From Candidatus Auribacterota bacterium (GTDB lineage Bacteria; Auribacterota; JAFGBW01; JAFGJP01): a stretch of DNA of 64,000 nucleotides. Below, piece after piece: positions 1 through 8,279 of this stretch. Positions within the stretch are counted from its first letter, which is position 1; every line of letters begins with the position of its first letter. The stretch lies in the NCBI GenBank assembly GCA_023144635.1, contig JAGLFH010000062.1, forward strand, positions 62,001 through 126,000. The letters run 5' to 3'. The notes under the pieces are model-generated. The model was not told the origin of the DNA. It did no database searches and was given only the letters and a program-made list of their open reading frames with translations. Position numbers and translations under genes: made by a program.

Positions 1-689
1 TAAACAAATGCATAAAGATGTATGGGAAAAAGGCAAAAAAACAGCAGGCATCTTTAAAAGAATTTCCATCAAAGGAAAAAACATTTGATTACTGGGCACT
101 TAATGATGTAGGAACATGCCTTTATATTAAAGCAAAATCTCTCCTGAAGCAGGATAAGCAGGAAGCAGCAAAAAAAGTATTTAAAAAGATAATTGATGAA
201 TTTGGTTATACACAATGCTGGGATCCTCAAGGGTGGTTCTGGAAAGTAGCTGAGGCGTCACAAGACCAGATATTGATAGTTGATGCAGGAATAGATTTCG
301 GAGACTATACATCAGAAACATTAGCAGGAAAAGCATGGCAGGCATTAGGCTCAGGTGATAATGATGCTGCAATCGTCTATGCTAGAAAATGCATACAGCT
401 TTATCGTAAGAAAGCAGCTGAAGACCAGGCAAAATTAGACGGATATGCACCAAAGGAAAAAGCATTTGATTACTGGGCTCTTAATGATGTTGGGTCATGT
501 TTTTTTATAATGGGTGATGCTTATGTACTAAAAAAAGATTCTAAAAAAGCACTGGAAGCCTACAAAAAACTTGTAGAAGAATTTTCTTATGCTCAATGCT
601 GGGACCCTAAAGGATGGTTCTGGAAACCAGCTGTTGCAGCACGCGGAAAAATAAATAAAATAGCAGCTGAGGCAGGACTTATGTATTAA
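1..689 (+). CDS. TPR-like modular protein, 5' end outside window
   Basis: The reading frame is open from position 3, and the residues before the first ATG (position 18) match the start of the second internal repeat. The gene therefore begins upstream of the window and the ATG at 18 is not its start. Two modules of about 110 residues are visible. Each has a KCIxxYxKKA helix, the block KxFDYWALNDVGxC, a TPR-like helix pair with an EAAKKVFKKI-type segment, and the signature QCWDPxGWFWK. Conserved Trp, Cys and Pro in every module suggest a fixed fold rather than a generic TPR. From memory, similar WDPxGWFW modules occur in proteins of candidate phyla such as Omnitrophota. The function is unknown; a periplasmic or binding role would be a guess. 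A strong terminator follows. Confidence 0.8.
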   Translation, partial: NKCIKMYGKKAKKQQASLKEFPSKEKTFDYWALNDVGTCLYIKAKSLLKQDKQEAAKKVFKKIIDEFGYTQCWDPQGWFWKVAEASQDQILIVDAGIDFGDYTSETLAGKAWQALGSGDNDAAIVYARKCIQLYRKKAAEDQAKLDGYAPKEKAFDYWALNDVGSCFFIMGDAYVLKKDSKKALEAYKKLVEEFSYAQCWDPKGWFWKPAVAARGKINKIAAEAGLMY

Positions 690-720
690 TATCTGCTCCC
701 CCTTGTCTTTGCAAGTTATA

Positions 721-750
721 GGCGTCCGGTTAATTCCGGACGCCTTTTTA
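721..750 (+). terminator. Rho-independent terminator
   Basis: Perfect 9-bp GC-rich stem GGCGTCCGG/CCGGACGCC with the loop TTAATT, followed by TTTTTA. It lies 32 bases after the stop codon of the TPR-like gene and is the clearest intrinsic terminator in the window. Confidence 0.92.
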
Positions 751-800
751 TATATATATATTTTTTGACAGGATAGACGAGATAAATTGGAAATTCAAGT

Positions 801-860
801 ACGGGTTTGATTCATCAAACCCGTTTAATAATCACAAAGGGCATGATAAATCATGCCCTT
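801..860. repeat. Two tandem intergenic hairpins
   Basis: The first is ACGGGTTTGA/TCAAACCCGT with loop TTCA (801-824), the second AAGGGCATGA/TCATGCCCTT with loop TAAA (837-860). Both arms are perfect 10-bp matches. They lie between convergent genes and could stop transcription coming from the lipoprotein gene on the minus strand. Their form (short GC stem, tetraloop, flanking GTA/TAC) resembles the hairpins at 7171-7190 and 32980-33004. Next to them, near 873-887, is a GTGGTTCGTG-type fragment that recurs near 4278. Confidence 0.7.
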
Positions 861-898
861 ACAATGTTCACACATTGAATCACGAACCACTTTTTTTA

Positions 899-1609
899 TT
901 ATTGCTGCGGTAAAGGAGCCTTTGGAGAAAATGTCTTGATCATCTCATAAAAATAGAAATTCGAAAAATCTTTCATTGAGTTAAGAATAAACTCCCATTT
1001 AAGAGATGGATTCAAAGAAGTATCATAATTTTCATAATAATACGCACGGGCAAGATTTTTAATATCATCACGAGCTGCATCAAAAATCTCATCAACAGCC
1101 CACACTATGGTTCCTCTTCTTATATGTATCAAATTAATCTTTACACCAAGAAGTATTGGTTTTTTCGGATTATATTCAGATATTGAGCCAAAAAGAATAC
1201 CCTGAACATTTACCTTACGCCCTATTTCATAAAGAGTATCTGCATCATAACTTCCCTTACGCTCTATATCCATAGAATCAATAAATTTTTTCTGTTCTTC
1301 ATTGAGGACCTGTTCATAGGGAACAATATCAAATTTTTTTGATCTTCTAAGCTGTTTTAAAAAAACTGAATCAATCTCAGATAAAAAATCTTCAGACTGA
1401 TAACCGGAGATATCTTTACAAGGCACAAAAAGTACTCTTCTTACAACACCCTCTACCAAAACATCATCAACATAATAATTATCAACAACATACTTTTTGC
1501 TGAGTGCGCCTGCAACCCTGTCACGAATATGAAAGTCTCCACAACCGGAAATACATAAGCAAATTATTAATAAAAGGCATGAAGCAAAAGATTTATTAAG
1601 GCTTTTCAT
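899..1609 (-). CDS. Lipoprotein, CsgG/GNA1162-like
   Basis: The 236-residue product starts with a lipoprotein signal peptide: basic MKSLNK, a hydrophobic core, and the lipobox CISGC with the acylated Cys at about position 23. The mature part has a VLFVPCKDISG strand and a region (FDIVPYEQV, then ADTLYEIGRKVNVQGILFGSISEY) typical of the CsgG/FlgO/GNA1162 class of envelope lipoproteins, in which an alpha/beta domain binds or builds outer-membrane assemblies. It is the last gene of the PilZ-cheY-cheX run, 12 bases after cheX. A role in the cell envelope near a motility system fits the context, but the exact family is uncertain. Confidence 0.65.
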   Translation of the reverse strand: MKSLNKSFASCLLLIICLCISGCGDFHIRDRVAGALSKKYVVDNYYVDDVLVEGVVRRVLFVPCKDISGYQSEDFLSEIDSVFLKQLRRSKKFDIVPYEQVLNEEQKKFIDSMDIERKGSYDADTLYEIGRKVNVQGILFGSISEYNPKKPILLGVKINLIHIRRGTIVWAVDEIFDAARDDIKNLARAYYYENYDTSLNPSLKWEFILNSMKDFSNFYFYEMIKTFSPKAPLPQQ

Positions 1610-1621
1610 AATAGTTTTTTA

Positions 1622-2095
1622 TTATTCGCCATTTTTTAAACAGATTTCAAGATAAAATTTTTGATCATCAATAATAAACGGAATTGCTTTTACTGTAATA
1701 CCCGTCGGATAAGAAAGGGTATGGTCACTTCCTAAGATTACAGTTGGGATCGCCAATTTATAACTTATTTCATGTAATTGTATTAGAATACCTTTTGCCC
1801 CACCTGTAACCATATTTGCTATTTCACCAATGGCATCCTTAACAACATTATTTATTTCATGTATTTCCGTTCCCATCATAAGGGAAGCAATTCGGCAGGC
1901 GAGAGCCCTGGGAAAGCGAACAGAAGCCGTCCCTGTAATATCTCCAATAACACCTATTGTACCTGTTATATCTGATGTAATCTCTCTTTCCAATACATTG
2001 ATGGCATCCTCTGCTAAAGGCTCAAGATTTAACATCGTATTAAAAACATGTATAACAGAGTCTTTAAAAGGGTTTAATATTTTATCTATTTCCAT
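1622..2095 (-). CDS. cheX: CheX/CheC-type chemotaxis phosphatase
   Basis: A 157-residue protein with the signature DAIGEIANMVTGGAKG near residues 86-101. In the CheC/CheX/FliY phosphatases, the Glu and Asn of the E-I-x-N motif act on phospho-CheY, so the likely role is dephosphorylation of the response regulator encoded just upstream. There is one catalytic helix, as in CheX; the second helix of CheC is not seen. AAAGGAG lies 10 bases before the ATG, directly after the cheY stop. The short distance (22 bases) and the shared pathway support one operon. No cheA, cheW or receptor gene is in the window. Confidence 0.85.
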   Translation of the reverse strand: MEIDKILNPFKDSVIHVFNTMLNLEPLAEDAINVLEREITSDITGTIGVIGDITGTASVRFPRALACRIASLMMGTEIHEINNVVKDAIGEIANMVTGGAKGILIQLHEISYKLAIPTVILGSDHTLSYPTGITVKAIPFIIDDQKFYLEICLKNGE

Positions 2096-2117
2096 CGGTG
2101 CAGGGCTCCTTTAAATA

Positions 2118-2480
2118 TTACAATTTCTGAAGTGTTTGATCTATTTTTTGTTTTAGTATCTCAGGAGTAAACGGTTTGACAATATAATTATTAACACCAT
2201 TCTTTATTGCTTCAATTATATCTTCACGTCCTGCTTCAGTTGTAACCATTATTATGGGGATCTTTTTATATACAGGATCTTTGCGAAGAGTTGTAACAAG
2301 AGTAAGACCATCCATATTCGGCATGTTCCAATCCGTAATGACAAAATCAATGCCTTCCATTTTAGTTAAAGCCACTGCACCATCAGGAGCCTCATCAAAA
2401 TTATCATAGCCCAGACGCCTGAGGGTTGTTTTAAGAATGCGCCGCATTGTTAAGGAATCATCTACGACAAGAATTTTCAT
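2118..2480 (-). CDS. cheY: CheY-like response regulator
   Basis: A single receiver domain of 120 residues with no output domain. All key residues are present: the acidic pair in LVVDDS (about 6-7), the phospho-acceptor Asp in FVITDWNMPNMDG (about 52), Thr in MVTTEAG, and Lys in YIVKPF. AGGAGA lies 4-5 bases before the ATG. It is flanked by a PilZ gene upstream and cheX downstream on the same strand, so it is probably the substrate of the CheX phosphatase. Whether it acts on a flagellar motor or on pili cannot be told from this window. Confidence 0.88.
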   Translation of the reverse strand: MKILVVDDSLTMRRILKTTLRRLGYDNFDEAPDGAVALTKMEGIDFVITDWNMPNMDGLTLVTTLRKDPVYKKIPIIMVTTEAGREDIIEAIKNGVNNYIVKPFTPEILKQKIDQTLQKL

Positions 2481-2498
2481 ATTTCTCCTGATAAGATA

Positions 2499-2933
2499 CT
2501 ATTTTGACAATAGCTTTTGTATATAACGGAAAACTGAAGTACGCTGTGATTCATCTACACCCACAAAATCAATTCCAACAACTATTTGTTTTCTGCTATC
2601 AGTCTCAAAACGGATTATTTTTCCTAAAACTGTAAAAGGCTCTCTATGGTAAAAATAATCGAAAGGTTTATCTGTTGCCTTGATCTCGTTCCACTTTCCT
2701 ATTTCAAGCTCCATATGTAGTGTATTTCCGACTTCAAATTTCTGATCTAAAGCATCATTTTCAAGCGTTACAAGTATTCCTCCGGCAGACAAGTTTTCAA
2801 TAATACCAATTTGCCAAGAATCATCAGAAGGAACAGGAAACACAAATTTTCGTAAACGTATTTTAAAATCTTTTCTTATTCTCTGGTATCGTCGACGTTC
2901 TTCTTGAATGATTTTTTTCAGCTCTTCTGCCAC
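2499..2933 (-). CDS. PilZ domain protein (c-di-GMP receptor)
   Basis: 144 residues. It carries the two PilZ signatures: an Arg-rich stretch RRRYQRIRKDF near residues 13-23 and ENLSAGGI near 46-53, which match RxxxR and D/NxSxxG. Both are known to bind cyclic di-GMP. The start is GTG at 2933, supported by AGAGG six bases upstream. It is the first gene of the leftward set with cheY, cheX and a lipoprotein gene, which points to c-di-GMP input into motility or the envelope. The 147-base gap upstream separates it from the divergent glycosyltransferase gene and should hold both promoters. Confidence 0.82.
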   Translation of the reverse strand: MAEELKKIIQEERRRYQRIRKDFKIRLRKFVFPVPSDDSWQIGIIENLSAGGILVTLENDALDQKFEVGNTLHMELEIGKWNEIKATDKPFDYFYHREPFTVLGKIIRFETDSRKQIVVGIDFVGVDESQRTSVFRYIQKLLSK

Positions 2934-3155
2934 ACTACACCTCTTTGTATATAAATATTATCATTATTTTTTTAAATATGTAAGAAAAAATTTTGAGAAA
3001 GTTAATATAATTTTCTCACTTTTTACGCAATCTTAGATTTTTGGTATAACTAAAACTTTTACATCGCTCTCTTTTAAGTTATGATTAAAATAAAATATTT
3101 TACTTCAATTTTTTTATTTAAACATTCAACACATAATCTACATAAAAATCCGGTC

Positions 3156-4250
3156 ATGCTTAATAAAATAAAAATATTACATCTTACTACTGATGCTAAA
3201 ATGGGCGGAACAGAAAAGATGATACTTGCATTTGTTAAGAACTGTTCCGGAGACTTTCAAAATACAGTTGTCACATTAAAAGGAAACGGCCCTTTACTTG
3301 AGGAAGCTTTAAAATACAATGCCTGCTGCTTATCACTTAATCTAAAAAAACCACTGGATATATGGAAGAGCTTCAAGCTGTACAAGATATTAAAAGAACA
3401 AAAACCGGATATTCTCCATACTTACCTGTTTCATTCAAATATTGCTGGTAAAATAATCGGGAAAAGTGCTGGAATAAAACACATCATATGCGGACAAAGG
3501 AACATTGATAGCTGGAGAAAGTGGTACCATATTTTGATAGATAGATTTACGTCTTCTTTTTCAGAAGCTGTCATATCAAACACAAAGGCTGGAAAGAAAA
3601 GACTTATTGAAAAAGAAAAAATCCCCCCACACAAAATAACAGTTATTTACAATGGTATTAATGAACCAGACACACCTCATTCCTTAATCAAAAAAGGCCT
3701 TAAAATAGATAAAAATGCCAAACTGCTTCTTAATATTGGCAGTTTTTTTGAAAAAAAAGGCCATTCTATTCTTATACGTTCTTTTGCCGAAATTTTGAAA
3801 AAAAACAAGAACTTACATCTAATTCTTGCTGGTGAAGGGCCTTTAAGATCTGAAATGAAATCACTGGCAACGGAACTATCAATTAAAGACAACATACATT
3901 TTCTTGGATTCAGGAAAGATATTTTTGAACTCTTATCTTCAAGTATTCTTTTTATATTACCGTCATTATGGGAAGGCATGCCAAATGTAGTTCTTGAGGC
4001 TATGTCACAAGGAATACCTGTTATTGCTTCCTCAGTAGGTGGAGTACCTGAAATAATAGAAGATAATATAGATGGCTTTCTTATTCCTCCAAACGATCCG
4101 AAAGAATTAACAAAAAAAATACTTTATGCTCTTGATAATCCCGAACACTGCAAAGAAATATCCCTAAAAGCGCAAGAAAAAGTCAAAACCAAGTTCTCAA
4201 TGAAAAAAATGATAACTTCCCTGGAAGAGTTTTATAGGAAAACCATTTAA
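3156..4250 (+). CDS. Glycosyltransferase, GT4 family
   Basis: A GT-B fold retaining glycosyltransferase of about 364 residues. The N-terminal domain has HLTTDAKMGGTEKM, the glycine-rich acceptor loop. The C-terminal domain has LLNIGSFFEKKGH and the EX7E element in LWEGMPNVVLEAMSQG, which holds the nucleotide sugar. The frame extends upstream to 3081, but the usual family start (hydrophobic strand just after Met) fits the internal ATG at 3156; neither start has a good ribosome site. Donor and acceptor are unknown. It lies apart from the main polysaccharide locus and is transcribed divergently from the PilZ-cheY set. Confidence 0.85.
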   Translation: MLNKIKILHLTTDAKMGGTEKMILAFVKNCSGDFQNTVVTLKGNGPLLEEALKYNACCLSLNLKKPLDIWKSFKLYKILKEQKPDILHTYLFHSNIAGKIIGKSAGIKHIICGQRNIDSWRKWYHILIDRFTSSFSEAVISNTKAGKKRLIEKEKIPPHKITVIYNGINEPDTPHSLIKKGLKIDKNAKLLLNIGSFFEKKGHSILIRSFAEILKKNKNLHLILAGEGPLRSEMKSLATELSIKDNIHFLGFRKDIFELLSSSILFILPSLWEGMPNVVLEAMSQGIPVIASSVGGVPEIIEDNIDGFLIPPNDPKELTKKILYALDNPEHCKEISLKAQEKVKTKFSMKKMITSLEEFYRKTI

Positions 4251-4520
4251 AAAGCGTGAAGCGTCGTTAGTGATTTGTGGTTCGTGAATGGAACGCTTCG
4301 CTGATCATTAAAAAAGCAGAAAAAAGAAGGCAAAGGTTAAAGCGTTAAAGGGTTATGACGTTCAAGGAGTTTCTATTTAGACAAAAACGAATGATTGTAA
4401 TTTTTACCACAGAAAAGGACACAGGGGGGAGAGTAGAAGGCAGAAAACATAGAACAAAAGATATCTAGGGAAGATAACATTCCCTGTCACTAGCTTAAAA
4501 CTAAATAAAAATAAAGAAAT
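4251..4520. repeat. Intergenic space with degenerate repeat fragments
   Basis: 270 bases between convergent genes, with no credible gene. It holds an inverted pair GAAGCGT (4258-4264)/ACGCTTC (4293-4299) around a GTGGTTCGTGAATGG fragment that is also seen inverted near 873-887. It also holds a CCACAGAAAAGGACACAG tract (about 4409), one of the CACAGA-type fragments found in many gaps of this window. Confidence 0.5.
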
Positions 4521-6212
4521 TTACATTTTTTCATGTTTGAGAATAGAAATCAACAACCAGAAGCCCAGTACCCCGGCTCCCAGAAAACCCACAATGCCAA
4601 TAATAGGTATTTCATGCCACTTAGGCGGAATGCGCGATAAAACGATAAGGGAAGAACCTATAATCAAAGAAGCCAGCACTATAGCAAAAGCAATACGATT
4701 ACTTATCTGATCATGTTTTTTCAGCATGGGATCTAATCCTTTATGCTTAAATTCAATGCCAAATTGCCCAAGCTTTATCTGATCCATTATTTCTTTAATT
4801 TCCGAAGGAAAGTCACGCAATAAAAGACTGAACTCTGCTGCGGATTCATACATTTCTTTTGTTAACCTGCGTGGACTCAAACGGTCTTTTATTAATCTTC
4901 TCGCAAACGGTTCTATCTGTTTAACCATATCAAAATCAGGATGCAGTTTTCTTGCCACACCCTCAATAGTTACCAATGCTTTTAATAACAAGTAAATATC
5001 CGGAGATATTTTAAGCTTATAGGTAATGAGTATCTTTATTGTCTTATTTAAAAACTCTCCCAGATTTATGTTTTTTAATGGCTGATGAGAATACTGATCG
5101 ACCAGCCTAAACACTTGATTTTCCAACTCTTCAACATTTTCTATTCGTCTGCTGTTCGAGAGCCGCAAAAGAGCTTTAGTTATCTTCTCTGCATCTTTAT
5201 TTCGGATTCCAAGAATAACACTGCCGAGATATTCTCTGTGTTTCGGCAATAAAATGCCCATCATGCCAAAATCAAGAAAGCAGATAATATTATTACTCAA
5301 GATCAATATATTTCCAGGATGAGGGTCAGCATGAAAAAAACCATGTTCAAAAATTTGTTTTAAAACAAGATCAGCTCCCCTGCTGGCAATAAGTTCAGGA
5401 TCATATACTTCCTTCTGTGCTCCGTTAACACTGGAAACTTTTACACCATTAATAAATTCCATGGTCAAAACTTTTTTTGTTGTCAAATCTCTATATACCC
5501 TGGGAACATAAACTGTCGTATCTCTCTGGAAGTTTTTAGCGAATCGTTCCATATGCACAGCCTCCAGAGTAAAATCTGTTTCCTGCTTAATAGAACGCTC
5601 AAATTCATTGACAATACCAACAGGATCGATGATATTCATTCCTTTAATATGCTGTTCCAATAGCATAGCCAGATGAAGCATGATTTCCAGATCAACCTCG
5701 ATAATTTTTTCTATGTCTGGCCGCTGAACTTTAATAACAATTTCTTCACCTGCAATTAAAATAGCTTTATGAACCTGTGCAATAGAAGCCGAAGCCATTG
5801 GCGCACTCGTGAATTCCGTAAAAAGGATGGAAACGGGTTTGCCTAATTCACTTTCAATAATTTCCTTGGCCTCTTGTTCTGAAAAAGGAGGAACTGAGTC
5901 TTGCAATTTTTCAAGTTCCACAAGCAATTCCTGAGGCAATAGATCCGGCCTGTTGCTCATAATCTGGCCAAGTTTTATAAACGTCGGGCCTAGCTCTTCC
6001 AGTGTCATCCGTATACGTTCATAAGGGGAAAAAGATTCAATTTTTATATCACCTATGACCGGAAGGATTTTTTTTCCAAAATCAACGTACTTTTCCAGAT
6101 CGATTTTGGTCAACAGGTCACCAAAGCCATGCCTGGCCAGAACAAAAATGATCTCTTTGTAGCGGTTTATCTGGCGATAAGTACGGCTTATAAGTCCGAT
6201 TTTTTGAATCAT
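4521..6212 (-). CDS. ubiB: UbiB/AarF (ABC1) family atypical kinase
   Basis: 563 residues. Family motifs are present in order: KLGQ (80-83) in GPTFIKLGQIMSNRPDLLP, the Ala-rich nucleotide loop PMASASIAQVH (138-148), the ATP-site Lys in VIKVQRP (161), HADPHPGN, and the metal-binding Asp in CFLDFGMMG. Two C-terminal membrane helices follow (about 508-556), separated by RIPPKWHE. The family supports ubiquinone or other isoprenoid lipid metabolism, with ATPase activity at the membrane. No other quinone genes are nearby. The gene starts 5 bases after the phasin-like gene, and a UbiB-phasin pair is a recurrent neighbourhood. Confidence 0.9.
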   Translation of the reverse strand: MIQKIGLISRTYRQINRYKEIIFVLARHGFGDLLTKIDLEKYVDFGKKILPVIGDIKIESFSPYERIRMTLEELGPTFIKLGQIMSNRPDLLPQELLVELEKLQDSVPPFSEQEAKEIIESELGKPVSILFTEFTSAPMASASIAQVHKAILIAGEEIVIKVQRPDIEKIIEVDLEIMLHLAMLLEQHIKGMNIIDPVGIVNEFERSIKQETDFTLEAVHMERFAKNFQRDTTVYVPRVYRDLTTKKVLTMEFINGVKVSSVNGAQKEVYDPELIASRGADLVLKQIFEHGFFHADPHPGNILILSNNIICFLDFGMMGILLPKHREYLGSVILGIRNKDAEKITKALLRLSNSRRIENVEELENQVFRLVDQYSHQPLKNINLGEFLNKTIKILITYKLKISPDIYLLLKALVTIEGVARKLHPDFDMVKQIEPFARRLIKDRLSPRRLTKEMYESAAEFSLLLRDFPSEIKEIMDQIKLGQFGIEFKHKGLDPMLKKHDQISNRIAFAIVLASLIIGSSLIVLSRIPPKWHEIPIIGIVGFLGAGVLGFWLLISILKHEKM

Positions 6213-6217
6213 TGTTT

Positions 6218-6523
6218 TTATTCGCTTTGTTTTTGCTTCGCATTTTCCAGTTCTTCTATGCGGCTTTCTAACTTTTTTATATCCTCCTGAGAAAGAATCT
6301 GTAACTTTTCTAACACACCCTTTACTAGTCTTTCCACCTGTGCTTCCAAGTCTTTCTTTGCTTCGTTTGAACGATTTAATAATTCTTCAACCAACTTTTT
6401 ACCTTCTTCTTCAGAAAGTTTACTTTCTTCCGCAATTTTTTTGCCTAGTTCTTCCACTTTATCTTTAGTCAGGGAAGCCAGACCAATGCCTGTCAAGACA
6501 GTCTTTTTTAATAACTCTAACAT
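6218..6523 (-). CDS. Phasin-like coiled-coil protein
   Basis: 101 residues: a short hydrophobic N-terminus (MLELLKKTVLTGIGLASL), then highly charged heptad-rich helix to the end. This is the layout of the poly(hydroxyalkanoate) granule-associated (phasin, PhaI/PhaF) family, which coats lipid-like surfaces. AAGGAG eight bases before the ATG gives a firm start. No PHA synthase is in view, so a granule role is unproven. A lipid-surface or membrane accessory role for the UbiB kinase encoded next is a reasonable inference from the gene pair. Confidence 0.7.
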   Translation of the reverse strand: MLELLKKTVLTGIGLASLTKDKVEELGKKIAEESKLSEEEGKKLVEELLNRSNEAKKDLEAQVERLVKGVLEKLQILSQEDIKKLESRIEELENAKQKQSE

Positions 6524-6574
6524 GATATCTTCTCCTTTCTGTTTACATGTTTTTTTATATATAATATTCTACTG

Positions 6575-6973
6575 CTACTCAATATCCTTTCCTAAAGCCA
6601 CCCATATAATTGCTTTTTCCAAACCGTGAGCATTTTCAGTTGTATTAAAATATTTTTCCTCTCCAGATATTCCGGATTCTCTTGTAATACGTTTATACTG
6701 CATCAACAAAAGAGCATTGTCTGAAATAATCGCTGAGCGCTGCATACCCTTTTCTTTATAAAGCTGCTGACCTTTTAACAAAACATCTTGCGCTTTTGGT
6801 AAAAGCAGTTCAAGATTTTCCATATTAATAATCAACCCAAACGGATCCAACTCCGTTTCTAATATATCTTTGGATTTCTCATACCACTTCTCTGCCTCTT
6901 CTATTTCAACATTGCCTTTAAAAGTAAGCAGATAATATTTTAAAACCGTAGATTCTTTTTCAATCGTGTACAT
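6575..6973 (-). CDS. Unknown protein, possible SpoIIAA/STAS-like fold
   Basis: 132 residues, soluble, no signal peptide. The alternation of strands and helices (YYLLTFKGNVEIEEAE, FGLIINMENLELLL, RSAIISDNALLLMQYKRI, ending near KAIIWVAL) resembles small SpoIIAA/STAS-like proteins, but no signature residue proves it. AAAGGAG five bases before the ATG supports the start. It precedes the phasin-like and UbiB genes on the same strand, 51 bases away, so the three may be one operon. The function is unknown. Confidence 0.6.
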   Translation of the reverse strand: MYTIEKESTVLKYYLLTFKGNVEIEEAEKWYEKSKDILETELDPFGLIINMENLELLLPKAQDVLLKGQQLYKEKGMQRSAIISDNALLLMQYKRITRESGISGEEKYFNTTENAHGLEKAIIWVALGKDIE

Positions 6974-7283
6974 TGCAACTCCTTTCTTATTAGTTAAAGC
7001 GATTATAGCATTTGGCCTACAAAATTCTACTGATTTATCATTTTAAAGGACATGGAAAAAAGTAAAAAGCAGTTGAATTAATAGCACTTTTACTAAATAG
7101 ATAACTCTTTATTATTGCTGGGTTCTTTCCGTGGTAAGTTTTGCGCGAATGCCTGCTAGAGTTACTACACGGGCGAATGATTATTCGCCCCTACATTTTA
7201 AAATAAATCTTTAAAATCTGCGTTCTCAGCGTTTATCTGCGTCCAATTTTATAATATCAGCGAAGCATTCAATTAGTCTTGCG
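6974..7283. repeat. Intergenic region with hairpin and TCTGCGT repeats
   Basis: 310 bases without a gene. A perfect hairpin GGGCGAAT/ATTCGCCC (7171-7190, loop GATT), flanked by CAC and CTAC, matches a small palindromic repeat type common between genes in many bacteria. From 7218 to 7260 the text CTGCGTTCTCAGCG, TTTATCTGCGTCCAATTTT belongs to the degenerate family also seen at 32803-32850, 37195-37240 and 41990-42055. The promoter of the 6575-6973 gene should also lie here. Confidence 0.55.
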
Positions 7284-7607
7284 TTAGTTTTTGCTAGCGC
7301 TATCTTCTGTAAAACGTACTTCACTAAGTAGTGTATGTGAAACAAAAAAATCTTTCTTTGCCTTATCAAACTCTTTTAAAGCATTGTAAACAGCAGCTCT
7401 TCCGTAATATGCTTTTGCAAAATCATCCTTTAATGATATTGAATGCGTAAAATCTGCGAGCGCCAGATCATAAACTCCCTTCTGGCTCCATTCAAGGCCT
7501 CTTTTGTAATAAAACAGAAAATCCTCTTTAACTTTCTGGAAGCTAAGCTTATTACTCCTTTTGCAAGTATTTCTGCTATTTTTTTCTGGTTTTACAGCCC
7601 TTTTCAT
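7284..7607 (-). CDS. Small TPR protein
   Basis: 107 residues. After a basic N-terminus (MKRAVKPEKNSRNTCK), two tetratricopeptide repeats are visible: FYYKRGLEWSQKGVYDLAL followed by KAYYGRAAVYNALKEFDKA, each with the Gly/Ala and Pro-position spacing of the TPR helix pair. No signal peptide or membrane segment was seen. It should be a protein-binding adaptor; the partner is unknown. No clear ribosome site precedes the ATG. It lies alone between repeat-rich gaps, on the same strand as its neighbours. Confidence 0.65.
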   Translation of the reverse strand: MKRAVKPEKNSRNTCKRSNKLSFQKVKEDFLFYYKRGLEWSQKGVYDLALADFTHSISLKDDFAKAYYGRAAVYNALKEFDKAKKDFFVSHTLLSEVRFTEDSASKN

Positions 7608-7692
7608 AACATTACCATTTTAATATAGATAGAATAAATTACCAAGTTAATTTTCGATTAAAATCATATTAAAGATCAGTCTGTGGATTTTA

Positions 7693-8253
7693 TTATATTG
7701 CATACCAGCATGTTACAGTAATTGCAACAGATGTTAACATACCTAATAGTCCAATGTGAATTTGATACTTAAACAGCGCTTCATCAACATTCAATGCAAC
7801 ATCCAGCCTCTTATAAGCCTTTCTTGTAGAAAACCAGGAATTCAATATAGCATTAACACTTTCAAAAGATTTAGGGCTTAGAAATAAAAGGAAAGAAATT
7901 ACTATTACTGATAGTAATAAGAAAATGATCGTTAGCTGAAATGAATCAATAATTGTTTGCAAAAATGATACATGATTTGCATCGTTTGATAGAAAAATAG
8001 CTAAAGTGTTATTTCCAAGATACTTGAAAGAATAGAAAAGACTTATCGATGAACACAATATAACTAAAACAAATACTGTTTTTACATTTAGAAAAGAAAA
8101 AATATCTATGGAACGCTTTATATCGAAAACTTTAAATATTCTTCTTATTGAATAACTTTTATTAAAGAAACGGTTTAAACTTTTAAATAAAGGCTTTGAT
8201 AAGACCATTATCATGGAAACTACAAAAACAATAGCTGCAAAAACTATGATCAA
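7693..8253 (-). CDS. Integral membrane protein, unknown
   Basis: About 186 residues with four hydrophobic segments: the N-terminal IIVFAAIVFVVSMIMVL, then VFVLVILCSSISLFYSF, LTIIFLLLSVIVISFLLFL, and GLLGMLTSVAITVTCW at the C-terminus. A basic cytoplasmic loop (FNKSYSIRRIFKVFDIKR) follows the first. No family is recognised. The start is uncertain: TTG at 8253 is the first standard option, without a ribosome site, and the frame stays open upstream into the MerR-type gene. It begins directly after that gene's stop, so the regulator and this protein are probably co-transcribed and may sense and act together. Confidence 0.6.
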   Translation of the reverse strand: MIIVFAAIVFVVSMIMVLSKPLFKSLNRFFNKSYSIRRIFKVFDIKRSIDIFSFLNVKTVFVLVILCSSISLFYSFKYLGNNTLAIFLSNDANHVSFLQTIIDSFQLTIIFLLLSVIVISFLLFLSPKSFESVNAILNSWFSTRKAYKRLDVALNVDEALFKYQIHIGLLGMLTSVAITVTCWYAI

Positions 8254-8279
8254 GTATCTGAAAAAATCTATTATGATAA

